From: Dermatemys mawii
Taxonomy: Eukaryota > Chordata > Testudines > Dermatemydidae
Length of the DNA stretch: 64,000 nt
Direction: 5' to 3'
Assembly (NCBI GenBank): GCA_007922305.1
Contig: ML677373.1
Span: 10,280,127 to 10,344,126, forward strand
The stretch's first letter is position 1. Every line of letters starts with the position of its first letter. Below the pieces are notes generated by a model. It was not told the DNA's origin. It saw only the letters and a program-made list of their open reading frames with translations, and searched no databases. Both the position numbers and the translations under genes were made by a program. Positions 23,030 through 33,725 of the stretch are shown here, in pieces.

Positions 23030-24142
23030 GTAAGACGTTCACGTCTAATGGCAGCAAACTAAATAGCAGACTAACATGGCTGCTAATCTTAAACATTTAA
23101 TGGGGACCCTGAAAACTCATTTTCTATGTAACTAGGCCTTTTACCTTTTGGTAATTAAAGTGACTGTGATCAAAACTACTCTAATGAAATACCAAGTATT
23201 ATATGTGGTATTGACAGTAAGGTTGTTAGTTGAACATGTGCAATTTCTTCCTTCCTTAGGGAACATAAAAGCAGATGCATTAGCAACTTTATGGTGCAGG
23301 ACTCAAATTCAGAAATGTTTGTATATACCAAAATTTTAAAAACCTTTTGTTCAGCAACCATTATCAATTGTTTTCCTGTTCTCAGCATGATGAATCTTAT
23401 TGAAAATCTTACTATGAGAGAGGGAAGGGAGATATGAAATCTGAATCTTAAAGTATATTATTTTTTGTTTGTATTACTGGTAAAAATCATGTCATGTGAA
23501 TAGATTTCTGTTTCCGCAGGTAGCAGGGCCTCGTGCTAAATGTTTTATGCACAGCCTGATTCTTACACAGGCAAACTAAATCTGGGAATTTCTTATGTGT
23601 TGAGTGCTTGACTTTGCAACTGTAATGTTCTTTAAAAGTTTTGCATGTAGGTTGAAAACAGGTAAATTTCACATTTACAGTACTGCAAATATTTTTTTTT
23701 GTACATTTGCTTGCTCTTCTGCTCCCTGATAAGCCACATGGTAAGAAACAAAAATCATAGGAAAACTAAATGAATACCCTGGACCCTCCTGCAGTAAACC
23801 TGTTCACTTCAGATGGAAGTATAAAGGGTGCTAATGGTCCTGACTATTGGGACTAGCATGTGAGAGGTTCGTCTCTCATCCATCTTCCCTCTTCTCTTTC
23901 TTCCTCCTCTCTTAGCTATTGGTGAGGACATAAGAGCCAGTTTTCCTTCTCCCTTCCCAGTCCCTGTTAGAGAGTCTGTAACTCTTTCTTACAATGGTGA
24001 TCCATTTGTTCAGAGTCCCTGATAGATACCTGTCACTCTGTTTTCCACTATGCGTGTTACATACATATGTCAGGCAAAGCAGGGTGCATTCTTGTGCGAG
24101 GTATTTGTTTTACTCTGAAAAGGCAAGCAGAGTGGGTCAGAA

Positions 24143-24420
24143 CTGGTCCACACTTGAAAGTTACGTGTCCTAGCTACATTGCTCAGGACTGTGGGAAAAA
24201 TTGCATGCCCTGTGTAACATAGTTAGGATAACCTAACCCCTTGTGTAGACACATCTAGATTGATGGAAGAATTATTCCATCGACTTAGCTACTGCCTCTC
24301 AGAGAGATGGATATACCTACATCAATAGAAAACCCCCTTTTGTTGATGTAGGAAGCATTCATGCTAGAGCAGCATAGCTCCAGTGCCACATCTGTGCAGC
24401 TATAGTATAGACATACCGTG
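24143..24420. repeat. reptile DNA-transposon remnant
   Basis: The left words 'actggtccacacttgaaagt' and the right words 'gctatagtatagacatacc' read as diverged termini. The interior 'ctagctacattgctcaggac' and 'gataacctaaccccttgtgt' resembles the 'ctacgtcgctcagg' and 'gacctaaccccc..gtgtagac' sentences of a common reptile DNA transposon. No clean target-site duplication was found. Confidence 0.4.
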
Positions 24421-25434
24421 ACAGTGCTGTCAATATTTGAGATATCATGAATGTTACTATTGCAGCCTGATTTAATTTTGCCCAAACTGCTTGAAGTTTC
24501 CCCATTTGGATGCTCAAGGACATTTTGCTGTAACTGTAGACATAGCTGCTGCCTGCAGTACGGCAGTATTCCTACACATACTGAGCATGGCAGAGCCCAG
24601 GAGCAGGCAAAGCAGAACAGTGTTGCCGACTTTCATGGTCTTATGGCAAGTCTGACAACATTGGGTGTTTTCCTTAAACTCTCAGCATGTGGGGGTATTT
24701 GATTAAATTAGAATCTCAACCTTTATTTCAAAACAGAGAATACTTTTCTAGTTCTTACAGTTGGGGAGAAAAAATTTGAAAATGTGACCCGAATGTTTCC
24801 CTAAAGGCACAGAATCCAAGAGGCAAATAAAAGAACCTGAGATTGGATTGAATTGATTTTAAATTTCGTGATTTTATGGTTTCTGACTCTCATTTGGGCA
24901 TTTGTCTTTGGTGATACTGGAAGTAGCCCATTCCCACCAAGCTCACACTGAAGTCACACTGCAGGAAGGAAGGCGCTAACAGAGTTAAGGTATGAAGCCT
25001 TTTCCTCCATAGATTATAGCGAGAGGACAGTTGGTGGAGCCTGACAGGGGGCAGTGTGGCTGTTGGAGGCTAAAGGAGCCTATAAAAGTGAGAATCAAGG
25101 GAGTGAGGGGTCCAGGAGAAAGAAGATATGCAGAGGAGCTGCAGCCTGTATTTGTATGCAAGTAAAGTAAAATTTTTACTCTCTAATTGTCATATCCATA
25201 TTGGGGAAGGCAGGGGGAATTAGATTAAAACTTGATTTATTCTTTTCAAAAAATCTCATGAGTTATTTTTGGGTCCCTACTCAAGATTTTTGAATTCTTA
25301 GCCTATGGTCTTGTCATGCAAGTTGTATGACTGTGAAAGCACTAAGCTTCTTAACTGTACTTTTTCTTTCAAATTAATTATGAAAATCATTTAACTTAGA
25401 TTTTTTGAAAGAAATCTTTTAGATAGGAGACTAA

Positions 25435-25692
25435 GGGCAGGTCTGTGCTACCTCCCAGATCGGAAGGTAGCAATCGATCTTTCGGGGGTCAATTTAAATC
25501 GATCCCTGAGTGCTCTCTGATATTCCACCACTGCAAAAGGTGCAGGCGGAGTCGACGGGGAAGCAGCAGCAATTGACTCAGCACCGTGAAGACGCCGCGG
25601 TCAGTCAACCTAAATACATCGACTTCAGCTACACTTTTCCCGTATCCTGTTGCGTATCTTAGGTTGATCCTCCCCCCAGTGTCGACCAGGGC
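25435..25692. mobile_element. PIF/Harbinger-like MITE, 258 bp
   Basis: The left end GGGCAGGTCTGTGCTACC and the reverse complement of the right end, GCCCTGGTCGACACTGGG, are inverted termini flanked by TAA on both sides (25432-25434 and 25693-25695). A 3-bp TWA duplication is the PIF/Harbinger rule. The interior is rich in ATCGAT and GTCGAC words ('gcaatcgatctttcgggggt', 'ggcggagtcgacggggaag'). It has no transposase. Confidence 0.6.
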
Positions 25693-28469
25693 TAAGATGT
25701 TGAGGTATTTCTGTCCAAAGTACCCTGTGATTGTACTGAAAAAGATAATTGGAGGCAACTGCCATATTTTAGACCACAGGAAATGTTAAGTGCTACAAGA
25801 TTTATGCAATTGCTCTTGTCCAATATCAAATTAAAAAAAACAAACTCAGAGTAGGAGTCAGAAATCATTCTCAGAACAATTTGTAAATGTGTTCATTAAG
25901 CAGACACTGAAACTTCTCCAGAAATTCAACTGTTATATACTTAAGAAAAAAAAACTCCATTTTTTTGTCGTGTTTTGTACATTCTTGGTCCTGTGATGAT
26001 GCTATTCCAGAAATACAAAAATAAGAAATTCAGACACTCCTTAGCAAATATGAATTTATCCTGAGTAACGTGGAGGTCTTTGAATTTGAAGTCTGTGGCA
26101 GTATTTTCCTTTGGCAACAATGTACCATTTAATTATTTAACGTTTGATTTATTAGTGTTCATGTTGCTGAAATACCATTTTGCGATACATTTTCAATATT
26201 TCTTTGCTGTTTAGGTTTGAAAACTGAAGAGATCAGTTAGTTTTCACAGTTCTTCTTTTCTTCTTTTTACGTTTGCTGTTGATATAGAGGTGCTTGTGAA
26301 TTGTCAGATTACATCAGCATTTCACATCAAATAAGGTTTAGTTTGAATTTTTGTTCTGTTATAATGAAAAAGATGATCAAGGAAAACTTTAGAAATGCAG
26401 TAAAAGTTTTATTTAGAAATTGTCATAACATGTAGTTAACTACACATTGTTTTTCTTGTGCCAACCGATGTAGGCCAGTTTTTCACTTATCATAGCTACT
26501 TCTCTCATGAATGACACATTTTTACCTGCATATGCAATATATACCTGTGGCTGGCTGGAAAGACATGTCTCACGTAATTACAATCTCTCATGTTCAGGGT
26601 TAGCCTTGTTTCATACCCCTGTTGTGCTATGGATGGGATGTTTTTATTTATTTGGCTTTTTAAAAATGTGTCAGTACAAGTCTAAACACATTTAAGGAAA
26701 CAATACAGTTGTCTCAATTGGCACTGGACATTTCCAAGCCATATGCCCAAACACTACGTAATAATCATCCCTATCCAACATCCTTGTCGTATTTAGAAAA
26801 AGCCTGGAAAAACATGAGCCTTGCAGTGTTTGCTGTAAGTTGTCATATCTCCTTTCTGGAAGTCCAAAAAGAAATTATTTCCGGAATCAAGTCATCTCAC
26901 CAAGAATGCCATTCTTTTTGAGTTGTCATAGTCACTGTGCAGCTGGATAGGCTGTAAAGGAAATAGTCTGTCCACATAGGTAAAGAAATCAAAGGTACTT
27001 AGTTCTTGCACATTTTGTGTAAAGGTACTCCCCTCCCCCCCAAAACATGCAGATCACTATAAATTACAGTATAACCTACAAAAGGATTTAGCATACAATA
27101 ATGTGAGGCTTTCTAGCAAGCTTTGAATCAGAGACTCCCTGACTAATAGGTCTCCTGAGTTATCTGGCTTTTATTGTTTCTTGTACATCCATTTCCCATT
27201 TGCTAGTCTCCTGCACCAGTACTTTCAGCAGGGTTCATTAATGTAGTTCTTTCAGTCTTAGGAGCAAGGCAGTCATCAATGGCACTTTCTACATAAGTGT
27301 GTGCATTTACTTATTTGCCCTTTTCCTAGATTTCCGTGAAGGCTAGAAAGAGACAGAAGGCTGTAGCAATTAACAAAAGAGAAAAAAAAACCAAGCAGAG
27401 CTACTTTTTCTACTTCTTTCATAGCACATTCGTTCTGTGGCATGCAAAACAAGTGAACCCACAACAATAAAGAGAACTGCTGCAATATCATAGTTAGAGA
27501 AATTGGGATGCAGAACAGTTAAGGTCAAAATGAAAACTTTGAACTACACCTAGAAATCCAGTTAGCAGATTCTGGAGCACAGGTAGTAGAGTGTGTCTGT
27601 CTCCAGTTAACTTGGCCATGCTAGATGCCTGGGAATTGTTCTGCCTGCTAGCAATTCAGATGGTACGTCGAGACTTTTTAGTGATGTCGTCCCCTGCATA
27701 TAAGGAGCTTTCTGAAATCTCAGAGCTCATTTGTTTTTCTCCACCAGGTGGTGCATTAGTACCTTTACTAATTGAAGAGATCAGATTGAATATAGGAGAA
27801 AATGCAACTGGTGACATAGGTCTAGGAAGATAGGTTACATACCAGTGTGCAGCTGTCTCAGTCCCACGCACAATGAGCCAGTTGAAAGAGGTGTACTGCA
27901 TGTCTGACTCTTATAGGAATTCCAGGGTTACAAAATGCCCATGTTGCCAGTCTTTTACACAAAAAATGAGGCTTTTGTAATGAATTATTCCACCTCCAAG
28001 CAGCATAGAGCATCAGGAGGTAAGATCCATTAAGCTGCAAGGGGGTCTGAGATCTAGGCAGATAGTCTTAAAGGGGATTTATGGTGCCTTCACCCAGGGA
28101 TAGGTAGAGATCCTTTCCCTGCTTCCTTTAGGCACTTCCCTGTGACAGCAGCTGTGACACCTGGCACAGGGAACATTCCTTGACCCCACCCTAACTCCCT
28201 CCTCTGAACAGAGGCTGCATCTTTGCTCCCAAGGAAGAATTAACATATTGCACAAAGACATAGGCTGTGAGAGAGCAAAAATCTGCTAGAAGCAAATGCC
28301 TCTACTTCCTCCTGATACTATTATCTTACCTTAGACCTTAGTCCATCCTGTGCTTTGCTGCGCATTGGGCTACCCGCATTTGCCATCCTTGCCTGTTGAC
28401 TGCCATTCTCTGCAGATCTTCCCATTTCATTTTGAGGTGCATGATGTCCTTCAGAACTGTTTATTTCCA

Positions 28470-29577
28470 TATTATTCTTTGTTCCCCAAGGGTCAGTCCT
28501 AGGACCAATCCTATTCAACTTATTCATCAGTGATTTGGAGGAAGGGGTAAACAGTGAGGTAGCAAAGTTTGCAGATGATACTAAACTGCTCAAAATAGTT
28601 AAGACTCAAGCAGACTATGAAGAACTTCAAAAAGAACTCACGAAACTAAATGATTGGGCAACAAAATGGCAAATGAAATTTAATGTGGATAAATGTAAAG
28701 TAAAGCACATGGGAAAAAATAACCCCAATTATGCATACAATATGATGGGGGCTAATTTAGCTACAACTTCTCAGGAAAAAGATCTTGGAGTCATCGTGGA
28801 TAGTTCTCTGAAGACGTCCATGCACTGTGCAGCGGCAGTCAGAAAAGCAAACAGGATGTTAGGAATCATTAAAAAAGGGATAGAGAATAAGACGGAGAAT
28901 ATCTTATTGCCCTTATACAAATCCATGGTGCGCCCACCTCTTGAATACTGTGTACAGATGTGGTCTCCTCATCTCAAAAAGGATATACTGGCATTAGAAA
29001 AGATTCAGAGAAGGGCAACTAAAAAGATTAGGGGTTTGGAACAGGTCCCGTATGAGGAGAGATTAAAGAGGCTAGGACTTTTTAGCTTGGAAAAGAGGAG
29101 ACTAAGGGGAGATATTGTAGAGGTATATAAAATTATGAGTGGTGTGGAGAAAGTGAATAAGGAAAAGTTATATACTTGTTCCCATGATAGAAGAACTAGA
29201 GGGCACCCAATGAAATTAGTGGCAGCAGGTTTAAAACAAATAAAAGGAAGTTCTTCACACAGCGCACAGTCAACCTGTGGAACTCCATGCCTGAGGAGGC
29301 TGTGAAGGCTAGAACTATAACAGGGTTTAAAAGAGAACTGGATAAATTCATGGAGGTTAAGTCCATTAATGGCTGTTAGCCAGGATAGGTAAGGAATGGT
29401 GTCCCTAGCCTCTGTTTGTCAGAGGGGGGTGATGGATGGCAGGAGAGAGATCACTTGATCATTACCTGTTAGGTTCACTCACTCTGGGGCACCTGGCCTT
29501 GGCCACTGTCAGTAGACAGGATACTGGGCTAGATAGACCTTTGATCTGACCCAGTACAGCCTTTCTTATGTTCTTAT
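28470..29577 (+). pseudogene. 5'-truncated CR1-clade LINE, well preserved
   Basis: The frame from about 28478 to 29305 encodes the C-terminal half of a CR1 reverse transcriptase. It reads 'VPQGSVLGPILFNLFISDLE', the catalytic FADD in 'EVAKFADDTKLLK', 'DKCKVKHMGKNN', 'EKDLGVIVDSSLKTS', 'SMVRPPLEYCVQMWSPHLKK' and 'RLGLFSLEKRRLRGDIVEVY'. A single-base frameshift near 29250 (in 'aaaaggaagttcttcac') separates it from the last C-terminal segment (…WNSMPEEAVKARTI…). The 3' end closes with 'cttatgttcttatatt' near 29577. The conserved catalytic box and single lesion make it one of the youngest insertions in the window. Truncation before RT motif 4 leaves no endonuclease. Confidence 0.9.
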
Positions 29578-29589
29578 ATTATTTGTGGT

Positions 29590-29998
29590 CTTCCTCTCTT
29601 TCATATTGCGTTTTCTGGCTTCCACCCAAGGGCAGTATTTGGTAAGCGTTTCTTTTCCATTCTTAGCACATGTCCTAGCCATTGATGTCATCTTTTGTAG
29701 ATTATTTGTGAGAGAGTACCTTGTCCAATAATTTTTCTGACTTCTTCATTCATCTTCTTATCGCTATATGTTATTCTCAGTGTTCCTCTCAGACATTTGT
29801 GATGAAATGCATCCAGCTTTTGCATATCTTTCTTGGTAAGTAGCCATGTCTCCCTGCTATATGTTGTGATGGCAATAACAATTGCTTTGTACACATTCAA
29901 TTTTGTCTTAATGGAGATGTTTTTGAGTTGCCTGGTACTATTAGACAAGGGGTAATCATATTTGAAAACTTGTTGCCCTGGGTTCCTCAGATGCACCC
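29590..29998 (-). pseudogene. LINE C-terminal fragment, antisense
   Basis: The minus-strand frame 29688-29996 reads 'LKNISIKTKLNVYKAIVIAI', 'TTYSRETWLLTKKDMQKLDA' and 'FHHKCLRGTLRITYSDKKMN'. This is the segment downstream of the RT in many non-LTR elements (TKLKVYKA...CETW...LDAFHQRCLR). It is a different LINE clade from the neighbouring CR1 and may be the same clade as 6330-7575. It sits between the CR1 tail and the second DIRS-like copy. Confidence 0.65.
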
Positions 29999-30399
29999 TT
30001 TACCAAAAGAAGTCCTTGGGGGATAAAAAATACTCATGGGAAGAAGAGATCGACAGTGAAGAGGTGGACCAGAATAATCAGATCCACACCTAGATCAGTG
30101 ATCCTCTGGTAGCTTTAGAGCCATGATAATGCATGTGGTATCATCTGCTAGACATTAGAAGCCTCTGAATCCTTTTTTCAGAAGAAAAAGTCTCGGAAGA
30201 AGAACTTAAGGGAATCCAACAAGCTTCTGGGGATAGTTAGAACTTTGCCCTTCGTAAGGGTAGGTTAACTAGGTGGAGTCTGTCCCAACTCCCTTGGAAC
30301 AGGAAAAAATACCAAACTTCTTGTTTGGGAAAACAGTCACAGTTTTTCAGGAAAGGAGGTGGTTCTTTCACTTCTGCTTTGTGTCTGCTCATACTCCTC

Positions 30400-32340
30400 T
30401 TGTTCCTTTCAGACCTCACTAGTGGCCATCCTGGGATCCTTGTGCATCATCAGCAGTTTTTCCATGCCCCACAGCTTCTCTAGTGGGAAGTACAGGGGGA
30501 GTAGCTCCCCTACTCCAGCTTCCCCCCTCCATTTCCCCAGGTGCAAGACTGTTTTGAAGAACAGGAGGTCAGAGTAGATAGAGGTTACCCCTCCAAAAAA
30601 TATTTCTTCATCTTCCCTAGATGATGTGTGTGCCTCCCTCTTCACCCCTCCCCCTGGCCCTGATCAACCAGTCCAGTGAAGTCCGATGACTTCAGACACT
30701 TCCAATAAATGATGAGGCACGCTGCAGACACCCTTCAGATTCGATTGGAAGAGGTCAGAGATACAACGTAAGTTCCTGGATATCCTCCAGTGGATTTCCT
30801 CCATCTGTTGTGCCCTGCCTATTAATGAGGCTCAGCTTGATCTCTGCCAAATCCATCTGGCCAGACCCCTTTCACTATCCCCTGGATGTGTAAATGGGCT
30901 GATTTTTTAAAAAAAAAATGCATTCATGCTAAGGACTGAATTTCTGTTTACTTTCCTATTTCCCTGGTTGTGGAGGCAGCGAACAAAATGTGACAAACAC
31001 CACAACATAAAGGCTACATCATATGATAAGAATAAAAAATGCCTTGATCTGGGCTGCAGAAAGACCTGATCGCTGCTCAACAATTTAGGATCGTAAACTA
31101 TCAGGCTAAATACTGGCTAAATACTATCACTCAAATTATGTCAAATTCACCACCTTTATTGAGCACTTGGCTGATCAGTGTAAACCATTTCAGGCTACTG
31201 TTAACGAGGGTCAGCTGTTAGCTAGGGCATTGCTGCAGGCCTTGTTGGATGCAGCTGATACTGCCACTCGATCCATCTGTATGGTGGTTGTCATCTGGAG
31301 GGCATTGTCTAGTTTCCCAAGAGAGATCCAAAGTTGAGGACTTTCCCTTTGATGGCCTTTAATTGTTCGCGGAGTCCACTGATTCACTTTGTACCCTTAG
31401 AGAGTCAGGATCCACATTAAGATCTCTATACATTTGAAAACAAAGGTTTAGGAGATCCCGATCAGCTCAAACATCCTACACTGCCTCATTTTTAGGATTG
31501 CAGAAACCCTATGGGCCACCCAGGAAAAGTCAAGATTCCAGAGGGGGAGTTCATCTGCTCCTTATATGCCCACTGCAGAACCATCATCATCTAAATGTCA
31601 ATTTCATTTGTCTGGATGAGGGTCTGAAACTATCCCACAACCCCGCTCTGCCTATCTCCCATCCTTTGGTAGCACTCTTTTTCCCATTTCCTTTCTGTGT
31701 GCAAGTGAATCACAGCAGAGAAGGTGGGTGCTGGAGGCTATGAAATTGGGATACGTTGTCCAGTTTACCTGCCTCCCATTTACCCACCTACCTTCCGCAC
31801 ACCTTTTCCAGAACACCTCCTATAAGCACCTCTTTTTAAACAGGAAGTGGACTCACTTCTGCAAATGTGTGCCGTAAAGCTATTCCCTATTCAGCACAGA
31901 GGGAAGGGATATTGCTCCAAGTATTTCCTAGTTCCAAAACAGAATGGAGGGTGGAGATTGATTTTTAGATCTAAGCTTCTTAAACAGCTCTGTCAGGTTG
32001 CAGAAATTCAGGATGGTGTTTCTTGCATCATTAGAACCAAGGAGTTGGTTTTTGGCCCTTGGCCTTCAAAATGCATATTTCCATTTTTGCAATTCACCTA
32101 GTCTACAAAAGCATTTTTCAGTGTTAAGTGCACCCTTTTGGACTCTCATCAGCCCGATGACTGTTCTCTGGTGCTGACAGTAGTCACAGCTTACCTCCAG
32201 CATCAGGGGATAATTGTTTTTTCATACCTGGACAGCTGGCAAATCAAGGGCCATTTTTGCAGTGAGATCTTTGACACTATACAGACCACAAGATCCATGT
32301 TCTGCAAACTAGAGTTGCAGCTCAACATTAAAATTTACAG
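30400..32340 (+). pseudogene. second DIRS-like copy, gag to RT, degenerate
   Basis: Around 30680-30870 the frames give 'MRHAADTLQIRLEEV', resembling the gag-like ORF of reptile DIRS-like elements. From 31847 the RT reads 'PIQHRGKGYCSKYFLVPKQN', then 'GGWRLIF'. From 32138 a further piece carries 'QHQGIIVFSYLDSWQIKG', where the catalytic YLDD reads YLDS. It aligns by wording with 18110-19748 but is more decayed. It stops near 32340, where a Tigger-like scrap and a PLE tail follow. No terminal repeats are recognised. Confidence 0.6.
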
Positions 32341-32407
32341 GCATGTCGCGTCTTAGGCGCATTTAACATGCGCGATTTCCGCTTTACAGGGTCGACCAAA
32401 AAAAAAC

Positions 32408-32705
32408 AGTTGTACATTGCCATACCAATTCTAAGAGGCTGTTTAATTTGGATGGGCCATTATCAGCAGGATAACAAAAGGCCCATAACAAAAGGTGTTT
32501 TCCTCATGCTGATAATGGCCCATCCAAATTAAACAGCCTCTTAGCATTGGTATGGTAATGTACAACTTTTTGTTTTCTTTTTGTGTATATAAATACAGCT
32601 TACTTCTGTTCACTTCTGTGCATCCAATGAAGTGGGCTATAGCCCACAAAAGCTTATGCTGAAGTAAAGTGGTTAGTCTCTAAGGTGCCACAAGTATTCC
32701 TCATC
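32408..32705 (+). mobile_element. PLE tail with 63-bp inverted 5' arms
   Basis: The arms 32408-32470 and about 32503-32567 are nearly perfect inverted copies ('taagaggctgtttaatttgg' against 'ccaaattaaacagcctctta') with about a 32-bp spacer. The right arm runs on into 'catccaatgaagtgggctat', 'agcccacaaaagcttatgct' and 'tagtctctaaggtgccacaa', the tail shared with the other PLE copies. The hammerhead-like boxes here are mutated: CCAATGA (32624-32630) for CTGATGA, AAAA for GAAA, and G at the cleavage base. Confidence 0.65.
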
Positions 32706-33469
32706 TTATCTTAAGAAGATACCCTTCAGCTAAAGTTATATGTAAATAACGAGACACCTCCACCTGCTTGATTATCTCTCACTGCATGATGAGCTGGATG
32801 CTAACAAGAGGTGATTAGGTCAATATTTGACTCAGTGTCATCTGACCAAGTCTCCATTAACCTATGACAGATCATGTGCTGTTTCTGTACTCACATGATG
32901 AACAATAGTGTCTTTATTTTAATCAAAGACCTGTCGTTCATTATCCTGAATTAAAGGACAGAAGGGTCACGGTTGGCCAGTGTCTCACTTTTAGCTCAAA
33001 CTCTCTTGAGTCTGTTCCTGCTCAGTTACCTTCAAACATGTGCAGCCAGTATCCTCCATGGGGCTCCATATAATCCTTCCAGTCAGAGAGAGAAATTAAA
33101 GGTAAATACATCTGGTCATGAAGTCCTCAAGCCCCTTTTCTTCCTGCAATATCCTCTTATAATTAGACTTCCTTATACACTCAATCTTATCATTTACCTA
33201 TTCAAAATACTCCTCAAAATTCATCCTGGTACCAAGGAGTTAAAAAGGTTGTTCTGTAAATATAAGGAATGTAAGGATTAATGCCAGTAAATATGTCATT
33301 ACTAGGTATCGATGAAGCAAGTATACATTTTTCTTGGTTTTTTAAGTATTCTGTAATCATGATCTAGATGGGTAATACTTAAGAGGTAAGATAAAAATGT
33401 TTCATATTGGTTAGGAATGTTGATGTACAGATGTAAGTAATGTAAAAATCGTATTCTTTGACCTAACTA

Positions 33470-33725
33470 CAGTAGGACGGCAGAGTCACCAACACCTCGG
33501 GAATGGAGGTGGTTTGCAACTCTGAAACCTTCGTAACTTTGAACAAAACATTATGGCGGTTCTTTCAAAAGCTTTGAAACTTCACTATGCAGAAAAAATT
33601 GCTGCTTTTACCATCTTAATTTAAATGGAACAAGCACAGAAACAGTTTCCTTACCATGTCAAATCTTTTTTAAAGTTTGCCTTTTTTTAATAGTTTATAT
33701 TTAACACAGTACTATACTGTATTTG
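33470..33725 (+). mobile_element. Tc1/mariner-type element end
   Basis: It begins CAGTAGGACGGCAGAGTCAC after a TA (33468-33469). It then reads 'aacacctcgggaatggaggt' and 'ctttcaaaagctttgaaac'. The copy at 39020-39260 is the same family in the opposite orientation ('cctccattcctgaggtggtg', 'ggggttctactg|ta'). The right end is not clear. Confidence 0.5.

Noticed and set aside
32342..32400. Words 'catttaacatgcgcgatttc' and 'gctttacagggtcgacc' suggesting a Tigger/pogo fragment.
   Set aside because: Too short to define ends or a TA duplication; left as an unassigned scrap between the DIRS-like copy and the PLE tail.
32973..33281. 102-codon plus-strand frame with a hydrophobic N-terminus resembling a signal peptide.
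   Set aside because: No family recognised, no splice context or conserved motif, and the surrounding sequence is repeat-rich intron; probably chance or a decayed retroelement frame.
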